Shown in pieces: positions 30,303-38,903 of a DNA stretch of 64,000 nt. The stretch is from Alphaproteobacteria bacterium (GTDB lineage Bacteria > Pseudomonadota > Alphaproteobacteria > Micropepsales > Micropepsaceae), in assembly GCA_947475445.1 (NCBI GenBank), contig CANJLC010000007.1, positions 1-64,000 on the forward strand, written 5' to 3'. The translations under genes were made by a program, and so were the position numbers. A model generated the notes under the pieces. The model was not told the DNA's origin. It saw only the letters and a list, made by a program, of their open reading frames with translations, and did no database searches. Each line of letters opens with the position of its first letter. The first letter of the stretch is position 1.

Positions 30303-31481
30303 ATGAGCAAACGCCCCACCATCACGCTTCGTCCCCGCGAAGGCCGCAAGGCCCGCAACGGCGCCCCCTGGATCTTCTCCAACGAGATCGTGATGGACGA
30401 GCCCGCCAAGGCGCTGGCTTCCGGCACGCTGGTGCATGTCAAAGGCGATGACGGCCAGGATTTCGGCACCGGCTATTTCAATTCCAAAAGCCTGATCGCG
30501 GTTCGCCTGCTGGCGCGCGAGAATGGCGCCCATGTGGATGCGGCTTTTTTTGCCACGCGCCTGACACGGGCGCTGGCGTTGCGTGAAGCGCTGTATGCCA
30601 AACCATTCTATCGCCTGGTGCATGCCGAGGGCGACAGCTTGCCGGGGCTGACGATTGACCGCTTCGGCGGCACGCTGGTGCTGCAGGTTTCGACTGCCGG
30701 CATGGAAGCCTTGCTAAAGCCGCTGGTCATGGCGCTGGAGCAGGTGCTGGCGCCGGACACGATCATTCTTCGCAACGACACGCCGGCCCGCGCCCTGGAA
30801 GGGCTGGAGCTTTATGTCCGTGCCGAAAAAGGCGAGATGGGCCGCATCGCGGTGGAAGAAAATGGCGCGCGCTATTTTGCCGACCTGGGGCAAGGCCAGA
30901 AGACCGGCTGGTACTATGACCAGCGCGACAATCGCGCTTTCATCGCCGCCCTGGCAAAAGGCAAATCGGTGCTGGACGCCTATTCCTATAGCGGCGGCTT
31001 CGGCATCCTGGCCGCAAAAGCGGGCGCCAGCGAAACGCTGTGCCTGGACAGTTCCGCGCCCGCGCTGGCGCTGGCCGAGGATAGCGCCGCCGCCAACCAG
31101 GTTTCCATCCGCGCCATAAAGTGTGACGTGTTCGAGGAAATAGAAAGGCTGGCAGCGCAAAAGGAAGTGTTCGACATTGTGGTGGCCGATCCGCCGCCTT
31201 TTGTGAAATCCAAAAAGGACCTGGAGCCGGGCGCCAAGGCCTACCGCAAACTGGCGCGGCTGGCTGCCAGCGTTACCGCGCCGGGCGGCACGCTGCTGCT
31301 GGCATCCTGCTCCCACAATATTGCCGTCGAGCGTTTTGCCGCCGAATGTGCCGCCGGCATCTTGCGCACCGGCCGCAAGGCAACGCTGATCCGCAGCGCG
31401 GGCGCGGGGCCGGATCATCCCGTTCACCCGATGCTGCCGGAATCAGCCTATTTGAAAGCCCTGGTCTACGCGCTCGATTAG
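30303..31481 (+). CDS. rlmI: Class I SAM-dependent rRNA methyltransferase, RlmI-like
   Basis: A 392-residue protein with an N-terminal PUA RNA-binding domain (RKARNGAPWIFSNEI, GTGYFNSKSLIAVRLL) and a C-terminal Rossmann methyltransferase. The SAM motif VLDAYSYSGGFGILAAKAGA, the target motif VADPPPFVKSKKDLE, and SCSHNI near the end match RlmI, which makes m5C1962 in 23S rRNA. A catalytic Cys is visible in the SCS motif. ATG at 30303 was chosen over GTG at 30297. A TATAAT at 30217-30222 may be its -10 element, but no good -35 is seen. It shares a 4-base stop overlap with the convergent kup gene. Confidence 0.85.
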   Translation: MSKRPTITLRPREGRKARNGAPWIFSNEIVMDEPAKALASGTLVHVKGDDGQDFGTGYFNSKSLIAVRLLARENGAHVDAAFFATRLTRALALREALYAKPFYRLVHAEGDSLPGLTIDRFGGTLVLQVSTAGMEALLKPLVMALEQVLAPDTIILRNDTPARALEGLELYVRAEKGEMGRIAVEENGARYFADLGQGQKTGWYYDQRDNRAFIAALAKGKSVLDAYSYSGGFGILAAKAGASETLCLDSSAPALALAEDSAAANQVSIRAIKCDVFEEIERLAAQKEVFDIVVADPPPFVKSKKDLEPGAKAYRKLARLAASVTAPGGTLLLASCSHNIAVERFAAECAAGILRTGRKATLIRSAGAGPDHPVHPMLPESAYLKALVYALD

Positions 31482-33394
31482 ATCGAAACTTGCGTTCCCA
31501 GCTCCACCACGCGTCCTGGCGGCAGGTGGTAGTAGCGCGCCGGGCTGAGCGCATTGGATGCCAGCCACATATAGAGCGCCACCCGCCAACGCGGCAGGCT
31601 GGGATTGTCGCCCGGCACCAGAGTTTCGCGGCCCAGGAAGAACGTGGAACTGTCCAGTTCCAGCGCCAATCCATGCGCTCTTGCCAGCGCGAAATCCTCG
31701 GGAATATTCGGGATTTCAAAAAATCCGTAGACAAAACGAACCGAGAAAAAGCCCTTGCCCAGCTTTTCCACCACCACACGCCGCGCCACCGGCACAAAGG
31801 GCGTGTCGGCGACGCTCACCGTCGCCAGCACCATGCGCTCATGCAGAACCTTGTAGTGCTTGAGGCTGTGCAGCATGGCGTTGGGCGCAATGTCGCTGCG
31901 CGGGCTCATGAAGACGGCAGTGCCTGACACGCGCTGGTTGTATTTGTCGGCCCGCTCCAGGAACAGGTCCAGCGCCAGCGAATTGTCCCGCATCTTGTCC
32001 AGGTGCAGCCGCCGCCCCACCCGCCATGTGTCCATCACCACGAACACGCCGGCCGCCACCGCCAGCGGCAGCCAGCCGCCTTCCGCGATCTTGAGGCTGT
32101 TGGAGGCCAGAAAGGCAAGGTCTATCAGCCCCAGCACGCCGAACAGGGCATAAACGGCAAACCGGTTCCATTTCCAGCGATAGATCGCCACCGTGCCGAC
32201 CAGGACGGTGGAAATCACCATCACGCCGGTCACCGCGATGCCATAGGCGGTGGCCAGCGCATCGGAAGACTTGAAGATCAGCACGATCAGCACCACGCCG
32301 ACGCACAGCATGGCGTTTATGCGGGGAACAAAAATCTGTCCCTGCTCGGTGGCGGAGGTGTGGCGGATTTCCATGCGCGGCAACTGGCCCAGCTGTACCG
32401 CCTGGCGGCTGATGGAAAAGACGCCACTGATCACGGCCTGGCTGGCAATGATGGTGGCGATGGTGGCCAGCGCTATCATGGGATAATGCGCCCATCCCGG
32501 CACCATGGCGTAAAACAGGATTGCGGCATCCTGTGGCCGTGACAGCAGCAACGCCCCCTGGCCGAAATAATTCAGCAGCAGCGCCGGCAAGGCGAAGTAT
32601 AGCCAGGCCCAGCGAATGGCGCGGGCGCCGAAATGGCCCATATCGGCATAGAGCGCTTCGCAGCCGGTCACCGCCAGCACCACAGATCCCAGCGCAACAA
32701 AGGCCGTCCATGGCTCATGGGCGAACAGCGCGATGCCATACATCGGATTTGCAGCGTGCAGGATTTGCGGCGCTTTCAGGATCTGCACAGCGCCCAGCAC
32801 CGCCAGCACCAGGAACCACAGCACCATCACCGGCCCGAACAGCTTGCCGATCTTGTCGGTGCCACGGCTTTGCATGACGAACAGACCGACCAGGATGACC
32901 AGGGTGAGCGGCACGACAAAGGGCGTGAAGCTGGCATTGGCGACGCCAATGCCTTCCAGCGCCGACAGCACGGAAATGGCCGGGGTCAGCATGCCGTCAC
33001 CATAAAACAGCGCCAGGCCCAGCAGGGCGGCGATGCCGATGGCGGTCTTGAGCTTGCGGGACACAGGCGAGCGGTGCGCCAGCGCGGCCAGCGCCATCAC
33101 CCCGCCTTCGCCATTGTTGTCGGCGCGCATGATGAAGAAGACATATTTGACCGTCACCACCACGATCAGGGCCCAGAAGATCAGCGACAGCACGCCGTAA
33201 ACGGCGAAAGCCTGTGGCAGGGCGCCGCCGGCGGCCTGCGCGCTGGCCCGCATGGCATAAAGCGGCGAGGTGCCAATATCGCCATAGACCACGCCAAGCG
33301 CGCCCAGCGCGAGCCAGAGCTCCCGTTTCAGGGAATTGTTTTTATGCGGTTCGTCAGTCGAAACAGGATTGTGGACAGGTACAGCAACGCTCAT
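31478..33394 (-). CDS. kup: KUP family potassium transporter (copy 1)
   Basis: A 638-residue K+/H+ symporter of the KUP/HAK/KT family: twelve hydrophobic helices followed by a cytoplasmic C-terminal domain of about 170 residues. Family signatures include ALGVVYGDIGTSPLYAMR, FIMRADNNGEGGVMALAALAHRS and LFYGDGMLTPAISVLSALEGIG. It lies directly downstream of a second, related kup gene, 68 bases apart, and the two are clearly paralogues. The start GTG/ATG at 33394 gives MSVAVPVHNPVSTDEPHKNNS. Confidence 0.95.
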   Translation of the reverse strand: MSVAVPVHNPVSTDEPHKNNSLKRELWLALGALGVVYGDIGTSPLYAMRASAQAAGGALPQAFAVYGVLSLIFWALIVVVTVKYVFFIMRADNNGEGGVMALAALAHRSPVSRKLKTAIGIAALLGLALFYGDGMLTPAISVLSALEGIGVANASFTPFVVPLTLVILVGLFVMQSRGTDKIGKLFGPVMVLWFLVLAVLGAVQILKAPQILHAANPMYGIALFAHEPWTAFVALGSVVLAVTGCEALYADMGHFGARAIRWAWLYFALPALLLNYFGQGALLLSRPQDAAILFYAMVPGWAHYPMIALATIATIIASQAVISGVFSISRQAVQLGQLPRMEIRHTSATEQGQIFVPRINAMLCVGVVLIVLIFKSSDALATAYGIAVTGVMVISTVLVGTVAIYRWKWNRFAVYALFGVLGLIDLAFLASNSLKIAEGGWLPLAVAAGVFVVMDTWRVGRRLHLDKMRDNSLALDLFLERADKYNQRVSGTAVFMSPRSDIAPNAMLHSLKHYKVLHERMVLATVSVADTPFVPVARRVVVEKLGKGFFSVRFVYGFFEIPNIPEDFALARAHGLALELDSSTFFLGRETLVPGDNPSLPRWRVALYMWLASNALSPARYYHLPPGRVVELGTQVSI

Positions 33395-33462
33395 GGCGTC
33401 CTCGCTTTCGGTTCATCCTTTGAGGGACGATCCCAAACGTCTTCTCCCGACAGTTTTTTGTT

Positions 33463-35427
33463 CTAGATAGTAACCTGTGTTCCAAGTTCGACGACCCGGT
33501 TGGGTGGCAAATGATAGAAACGCGCCGGTGACAGCGCATTGCTGGCGATCTTGCGGTAAAGCCAGTTGCGCCAGCTGCCCAGCTCGGATTGTTCGGCGGG
33601 CACCAGCGTCTCGCGGCCAATGAAAAATGTGGCGGTGGCGACATCGAGCGCCAACCCGAAGCGGCGGGCATCTTCCATCGCCTGGGGCACGTCGGGAGTC
33701 TCGAAGAAGCCGTGATGGATGCGCACGGCATAGAATCCCTTGCCCAGCTTTTCGACCTCGATGCGCTCATGCGCCGGCACCAGGGGCGTGTCTTCCACCA
33801 CCACGGTGGCGATCACCACCCGCTCATGCAGCACCTTGTTGTGCTTGAGATTGTGCAGCAGCGCGCCCGGCACCACATCGGTGCGCGAGGCCAGGAACAC
33901 GCCCAGGCCCGCCACGCGCTGGGCGCTTTTGTCGGCGCGCTCCAGGAACAGGCTGAGAGGCAGGGATTCGGAGCGCACCTTTTCCATATGCACGCGCCGG
34001 CCGCGCCGCCAGGTGTCCATGCCGACAAAGACGGCGAAGGCGATCAGCAGCGGCAGCCAGCCGCCTTCGGGAATCTTCAGGGAATTGGAAACAAAGAAGA
34101 TCATGTCGCTGACGCCCATGGCGCCGAACAGCAGCAGCACCAGGGTGGCGTTCCAGCGCCATTGCCGCTTGGCCACGATGGAAGCGTTGAAAGTGTCGAT
34201 CACCATGACGCCGGTCACCGCAATGCCATAGGCGGCGGCCAGGGCGCCGGACGATTTGAAGATCAGCACGATCAGAACCACGCCGATCGCCAGCAAGGCG
34301 TTCATGCGCGGCACATAGATCTGGCCATAGTCGGTGGCGGAGGTGTGGCGGATTTCCATGCGCGGCAACTGGCCCAGCTGCACCGCCTGCTGGGTCATGG
34401 AAAAGACGCCGGTGATCACAGCCTGGGATGCGATAATGGCGGCCAGTGTCGCCAGCAACACCATGGGCAGGTGCGCCCAGTGCGGGATGACGGAGAAGAA
34501 AGCGATATTGGCGTCAGCGGGAACGCGCAGCAGCGCTGCGCCCTGGCCGAAATAGTTCAGCAACAGGGCGGGCAGGGCGACGAACAGCCAGGCATACTGG
34601 ATGGGGCGTTTGCCGAAATGGCCCATGTCCGCATAGAGGGCTTCGCAGCCGGTGACGGCCAGCACCACCGCGCCCAGGGAAACAAACGCCACCCAGGGCG
34701 CGTGCAGGAACATCTGCAGCGCATACCAGGGATTGAAGGCCGCCAGGATGGCAGGCGTGCGCACCAACGATGTCAGGCCAAATCCGGCCAGCGCCAGGAA
34801 CCACACCACCATCACGGGACCGAACAATTTGCCCAGCCGGTGCGTGCCGCGGCTTTGAATGGCGAACAAGCCCACCAGGATTGCCACCACCAGCGGCAAC
34901 ACCAGCGGCGCGAAATGCGGCGCATCCACGGTCAGGCCTTCGACGGCGGAAAGCACGGTAATGGCCGGCGTCAGCATGCCATCGCCAAAGAACAGGGCCA
35001 GTCCGACAATGGCGCCGATGCCGATGGTGGCCTTGATGCGGCGCGACATGCCGGGCGAGCGATGCGCCAGCGCCGCCAGCGCCAGGGTGCCGCCTTCGCC
35101 ATTATTGTCGGCGCGCATGATGATCAGGACATATTTGATCGTCACCACCAGGATCAGCGCCCAGAAAATCATCGAGAGCGAGCCCATAACGGCGACGTGA
35201 TTGGGAAGGCCGCCTTCGGTGGCCAGCACCGTTTGGCGCAGCGCGTAAAGCGGGCTGGTGCCGATATCGCCGAACACCACGCCCATCGCCCCCAGCATCA
35301 AGCCGCCCATGTTGCGACGGTCATTGGCGGGATGATGCGGATCGCCCGCCGCGCCGCCGGACAGGCGCGGCGGCGCACCCGCCAGCGGATCGGGCGTCAG
35401 GGCAGTCTCGATTGGATGAGGGGTCAC
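33463..35427 (-). CDS. kup: KUP family potassium transporter (copy 2)
   Basis: A 654-residue KUP transporter with the same layout as the neighbour downstream: GAMGVVFGDIGTSPLYALRQTV, MRADNNGEGGTLALAALAHRS, LFFGDGMLTPAITVLSAVEGL, and a long C-terminal cytoplasmic domain ending FYHLPPNRVVELGTQVTI (the other ends YYHLPPGRVVELGTQVSI). The extra N-terminal tail is Pro/Ala-rich. The start is taken as GTG at 35427; a Met 39 residues later would also leave the membrane domain intact. The leader contains two GC-rich hairpins. Confidence 0.93.
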   Translation of the reverse strand: MTPHPIETALTPDPLAGAPPRLSGGAAGDPHHPANDRRNMGGLMLGAMGVVFGDIGTSPLYALRQTVLATEGGLPNHVAVMGSLSMIFWALILVVTIKYVLIIMRADNNGEGGTLALAALAHRSPGMSRRIKATIGIGAIVGLALFFGDGMLTPAITVLSAVEGLTVDAPHFAPLVLPLVVAILVGLFAIQSRGTHRLGKLFGPVMVVWFLALAGFGLTSLVRTPAILAAFNPWYALQMFLHAPWVAFVSLGAVVLAVTGCEALYADMGHFGKRPIQYAWLFVALPALLLNYFGQGAALLRVPADANIAFFSVIPHWAHLPMVLLATLAAIIASQAVITGVFSMTQQAVQLGQLPRMEIRHTSATDYGQIYVPRMNALLAIGVVLIVLIFKSSGALAAAYGIAVTGVMVIDTFNASIVAKRQWRWNATLVLLLFGAMGVSDMIFFVSNSLKIPEGGWLPLLIAFAVFVGMDTWRRGRRVHMEKVRSESLPLSLFLERADKSAQRVAGLGVFLASRTDVVPGALLHNLKHNKVLHERVVIATVVVEDTPLVPAHERIEVEKLGKGFYAVRIHHGFFETPDVPQAMEDARRFGLALDVATATFFIGRETLVPAEQSELGSWRNWLYRKIASNALSPARFYHLPPNRVVELGTQVTI

Positions 35428-35486
35428 GTGTGAGTGGGGCTTTGCATCAGAAGAAAACGCAGCAGGTGCGTCCTGTTTGCCTCATG

Positions 35487-35554
35487 TCGCGGCGGGGTCT
35501 GCCGCGAAGGTGCGGGACGATATTCCTCCCCGCCGCCCACGCAAGAGGGGGAGG
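35487..35554 (-). other. Two GC-rich hairpins in the leader of kup copy 2
   Basis: TCGCGGC (35487-35493) pairs with GCCGCGA (35501-35507), and CCTCCCC (35525-35531) pairs with GGGGAGG (35548-35554). They lie in the 160-base gap between the CHAP lipoprotein gene and kup on the minus strand. No U-run follows. They might be a weak terminator for the upstream gene or leader structure. Otherwise nothing is recognisable in the gap. Confidence 0.35.
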
Positions 35555-35587
35555 CCAAATAGCGCACAGCAGGGCAAGTCCATGATA

Positions 35588-36253
35588 TTACTGGATATAT
35601 GACGGAATATCGGCCCGCGCGACCAGGTCCTCGGGGGTCAGCGTATCTTGCGAGGGGCCGTCGGGCGCCTCGGCGGGGACCGCTCCCGGGCTTGTTTGCG
35701 GTGCCGGTGCGGCCGGCGCCGGCGGCGCAGAGCCCGGCGGCGAAGACAGGATGAAGCCTTTCACCGGATAGATTTTGCTGCCCCAGGCATTGGACTGGAT
35801 GTTGAAGACCTTCACCGCGCTCCAGTCATTATCGTCGCTGACATCCAGCACCGGGTCGTTGAGGTAGACAGAGCCGTCATTCAGCCAATTGGCATGATCG
35901 ACGCGGATCTCGCGCGCTCCGATGATTTTTTGCACCACGGCCAGATGGCCATGATCGGGACCGGCATAGTCGGCAAGAACCAATATGGCGCCGCTGGACG
36001 GCGCCTGCGCGCGGGCGAATTTTCCCGCCGCCTTGTCCCACCAGGTCCAGGCATCGCCGAAGATTTTCACCTTGGAATGATCGCGCGCGAAAGGAACACA
36101 TTGCAGCGGCGCCTGGCCGGTATCCGCCACCATCGAGTGGCCGGTCATGCCGGGCATCTGGGAATAGTAGGCTTGCTCGCCATCAAACAGGCTGCCGCAG
36201 CCCGCCAGCAGGGGCGCTGCAATCACCAACACGGCCCAGATATTCCTGCGCAT
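35588..36253 (-). CDS. CHAP-domain lipoprotein, putative peptidoglycan amidase/endopeptidase
   Basis: About 221 residues with a lipoprotein signal (MRRNIWAVLVIAAPLLAGCGS, lipobox LAGC). A CHAP domain follows: catalytic Cys in LQCVPFARDHSKV, the Trp-rich GDAWTWWDKAAGK, the catalytic His in GPDHGHLAVVQKI and DHANWLNDGS. CHAP enzymes cleave the stem peptides of peptidoglycan from the periplasm. The C-terminal 50 residues are a Pro/Ala linker and tail. The ATG at 36253 is the start of the signal peptide. Confidence 0.85.
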   Translation of the reverse strand: MRRNIWAVLVIAAPLLAGCGSLFDGEQAYYSQMPGMTGHSMVADTGQAPLQCVPFARDHSKVKIFGDAWTWWDKAAGKFARAQAPSSGAILVLADYAGPDHGHLAVVQKIIGAREIRVDHANWLNDGSVYLNDPVLDVSDDNDWSAVKVFNIQSNAWGSKIYPVKGFILSSPPGSAPPAPAAPAPQTSPGAVPAEAPDGPSQDTLTPEDLVARADIPSYIQ

Positions 36254-36367
36254 GCCAAACCCACCAGCGAACATGACGGGAAAATAGGCCCGTCACTGCA
36301 AGTATGGGGTTAAGGAGCGTGGTAAAGTGTTTGTGAAGATTTGACCGGCGCAGCCAGTCAGGCCGCA

Positions 36368-37810
36368 CTACTCGGCCAGTGTAATGCGCTGGCGCGCGGG
36401 CTGCGGCATGCCGGAGGTGGCGCCCATGGCGCCGATCGAAACCAGGCCCGAGACGGCAAATACAAAAAACAGGGCGCTCCAGTTGGCGGATTCCGCCAGG
36501 GCAACGGCGGCGACGAAAACACCGACCATCAGCTCGGGCGCGCCGCGCCAGCCGCCGGCATGGATTTCGCCGGCGCGCAAAGTGCGCGTGAAATCCATGC
36601 GGGTGCTGAAGAAGGCCTCGAAGGTGGCGCGGGTGTTCGCCAGAATGAGGCCCGAGGGAAACACCACCGCCAGCACCAGCGCACGGTACAATTTCCTGGC
36701 GCCTTCCTGGCCCAGCATGCGCTGGCCCAGCCACAGATAGCCGACCGAGCAGGACAGGCCCAGGAACGTCACGATCAGGCCCAGTATGGCGACGGCGGGA
36801 TAGGGCGGAAGACCCACGGACATCATGAAAAGAGAGATCGCCGCGCTGGTGAAAGCCAGGGTGTAAAAGGCGAACTGGCACATTTGCAACGTCATCGCCG
36901 TCTTGGTCCAGAAGGGCAGGGCGCTGTTCCAAACCATCGGCAGCAATTTGCGGGCGCATTGCGCGTGGCCCTTGGTCCAGCGCGCCTGTTGCGCCCGCCA
37001 CGCGGCGGCGTTGGGGGGAAGTTCGCCGGGCACCACCAGGTCGGAAATCATGGCGGCGCGCCAGCCCTTCATCACGCAGCGCATGGAAAGGTCGAGGTCT
37101 TCCGTCAAAGTATCGCCGGTCCAGCCGCCGCCATTCTCGATTGCGGCACGGCTCCAGACGCCGGCAGTGCCATTGAAGCTCATCGGCAGACCGGCGCGGA
37201 AACGCGCTTCCTGTTCCACCGCGAAATGCGAATCCAGCAGCAGGCCCTGCACCCGCGTCAGCCAGTTCAGGTTGCGGTTGTTGTGGCCCCAGCGCGCCTG
37301 GACAAAGGCCAGGCCGTTGTCGGCGACCAGCGCCGGCACGGTGCGGCGCAGGAAATCGGATGAAGGGACAAAATCGGCGTCGAAGATGGCGACATAGGGC
37401 GCATCGCTATGCGCCAGGCCAAAGGCCAGGTTGCCCGCCTTGAACCCCTTGCGGTCGCCACGGCGCAGCAGCTGAAGCGAGACGCCTTCCGGCGCCAGGC
37501 CAACAAGGCCGGCAGCCAGCGCGGCATGGTTTTCCGCCGTGCCGTCATCCAGAAGCTGGATGGTGAGGCGGTCCCTGGGCCAGTCCAGCGCGCAGGCCGC
37601 CGCCGCGACACGCAGCGCGAGATAGCCTTCGTTGCAGACCGGCAATTGCACCAGCACATGCGGCAATTCGGAATCGGAAAGCTGCGCCATCGGCACCTTG
37701 GGCGCGCTACGGAAAACCCGCACCCAGGCCAGCACCGCCAGCTGCACCGACAAGGTCGACACAGCGATCAGAATGACGGCCAGGCAGAAGGACAGGATAT
37801 ATCCGAGCAT
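36368..37810 (-). CDS. Family 2 glycosyltransferase, cellulose-synthase-like
   Basis: A 480-residue membrane processive-type glycosyltransferase. An N-terminal helix (SFCLAVILIAVSTLSVQLAVLAWV) precedes a GT2 domain with the D, D, D, QxxRW series: QLLDDGTAEN, YVAIFDADFVPS, TGDTLTEDLDLSMRC and QQARWTKGHAQ. Four or five C-terminal helices follow. The layout resembles beta-mannan/glucan synthases (CslA-type) and BcsA without a PilZ domain. The polymer is unknown. No bcs-like partners are adjacent. The 246-base divergent gap upstream separates it from a lipoprotein gene. Confidence 0.88.
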   Translation of the reverse strand: MLGYILSFCLAVILIAVSTLSVQLAVLAWVRVFRSAPKVPMAQLSDSELPHVLVQLPVCNEGYLALRVAAAACALDWPRDRLTIQLLDDGTAENHAALAAGLVGLAPEGVSLQLLRRGDRKGFKAGNLAFGLAHSDAPYVAIFDADFVPSSDFLRRTVPALVADNGLAFVQARWGHNNRNLNWLTRVQGLLLDSHFAVEQEARFRAGLPMSFNGTAGVWSRAAIENGGGWTGDTLTEDLDLSMRCVMKGWRAAMISDLVVPGELPPNAAAWRAQQARWTKGHAQCARKLLPMVWNSALPFWTKTAMTLQMCQFAFYTLAFTSAAISLFMMSVGLPPYPAVAILGLIVTFLGLSCSVGYLWLGQRMLGQEGARKLYRALVLAVVFPSGLILANTRATFEAFFSTRMDFTRTLRAGEIHAGGWRGAPELMVGVFVAAVALAESANWSALFFVFAVSGLVSIGAMGATSGMPQPARQRITLAE

Positions 37811-38015
37811 GGCGAAGGTTCAGGCCCCCAAGGCTTTTTTTACCGGATGTCACGCCGTCCAACCCGGACAAGCGCCTTCCGGCACGTGTTCTGGCCCGCC
37901 AGCGGACCGTGCTGCAACGCACGCTCAGACCATCTTATGCCCGGCCATTATTAGCAAGGGGGCTTGATTGGAAAGAGAAAAACCCCACCCACGGAACCCG
38001 GAAATAGTGGGAAAC

Positions 38016-38044
38016 TTGAAAGGCTTGCCGGTGGTTACCATATC
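38016..38044 (+). promoter_or_regulatory. Probable promoter of the CC0125-type lipoprotein gene
   Basis: TTGAAA (38016-38021), a 17-base spacer and CATATC (38039-38044). Transcription would start near 38051, which leaves almost no leader for a GTG start at 38057 and so favours the TTG start at 38072 behind GGTGGAG. Confidence 0.4.
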
Positions 38045-38056
38045 TGAAGTGAACCG

Positions 38057-38599
38057 GTGGAGTGCCCCTTGTTGAAGACCAAAACCGCCTTGAAAACCGC
38101 CGCTGCCCTGGCCCTTGCGGCCTTCGTCGCCGGCTGCGCCCAGCCCGCGCCCTATGCCCCCCGGGGTCCGGGGCAGGCCACCGGCTATACCGACCGGCAA
38201 TTGGGCGCCAATCGCTGGCGGGTCACCTTCACGGGCAATTCCGCCACCCCGCGCGAGCAGGTTGAGGACAGCCTGCTGCTGCGCGCCGCCGAAGTGACAA
38301 GGGCGGCAGGAGCCAGCCATTTCATTTTCGACAGCCGCGACACAAAGGCCCAGACCAAGGTCACCGCTTTTCCCAATTATTCGCCCGACCCTTTCTGGGG
38401 CTATGGCTGGGGTTTTCGTCCCCGCTGGGGCTATGACCCCTTCGGGCCCAATGTGGATATCGTCACCACCACCCGCTACCAGGCCTATGCCGAGATCGTC
38501 ACGCTGACGGATAGCGAAGCGCAACGTGAGCCGCGCGCCGTGGACGCTTTGGCGGTGATCGATCATCTGACGCCGCCGCCCCCGCCACCGCGGGGCTAG
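38057..38599 (+). CDS. CC0125/CC1285-family lipoprotein
   Basis: About 175-180 residues, lipoprotein signal LKTAAALALAAFVAGCAQ (lipobox VAGC). The mature part has GYTDRQLGANRWRVTFTGN, DSLLLRAAEVTRAAGASHFIF, and an aromatic Gly-rich segment FWGYGWGFRPRWGYDPFG, ending in a proline run. This is the alphaproteobacterial CC0125/CC1285 type of outer-membrane lipoprotein of unknown function. The coordinates use the outermost GTG; a TTG at 38072, with GGTGGAG about nine bases upstream, is the more likely start. Stop shares four bases (CTAG) with tusA. Confidence 0.75.
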   Translation: MECPLLKTKTALKTAAALALAAFVAGCAQPAPYAPRGPGQATGYTDRQLGANRWRVTFTGNSATPREQVEDSLLLRAAEVTRAAGASHFIFDSRDTKAQTKVTAFPNYSPDPFWGYGWGFRPRWGYDPFGPNVDIVTTTRYQAYAEIVTLTDSEAQREPRAVDALAVIDHLTPPPPPPRG

Positions 38600-38820
38600 T
38601 CTTTGCGCCGGATGCGGAAAATGGCGCGGCCTTCTTGCCGCGTCACGCTTTCCACGCTGTGGCCTTCCTCGGCGCACATATGGGGAATATCCACCACCGA
38701 AAGCGGATCGCTGGCCGTCACGATGAGCAGCGCGCCGCTTTCCAGCCGCGCCAACGCCCGCCGCGTCATCAGGGCGGGCAGCGGGCATTTCAGGCCCATA
38801 AGGTCCAGCGTGTCGTCCAT
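38596..38820 (-). CDS. tusA: TusA-family sulfurtransferase
   Basis: Seventy-four residues with the SirA/TusA fold. The active-site Cys is in LDLMGLKCPLPALMTRRAL, followed by LIVTASDPLSVVDIPHMCAEEGH. TusA relays persulfide sulfur for tRNA 2-thiouridine or molybdenum-cofactor synthesis; many homologues, including short stand-alone ones such as this, have other sulfur-trafficking roles. It is convergent with the lipoprotein gene (4-base overlap). Confidence 0.85.
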   Translation of the reverse strand: MDDTLDLMGLKCPLPALMTRRALARLESGALLIVTASDPLSVVDIPHMCAEEGHSVESVTRQEGRAIFRIRRKD

Positions 38821-38903
38821 GACGGCTGTTTAAGCCGCTCTCTTGCGCGGCGCAAATTGGCGGACCAAGCTGGTGTCAGGGCCGATAAAAGAGATAAGGC
38901 GCC

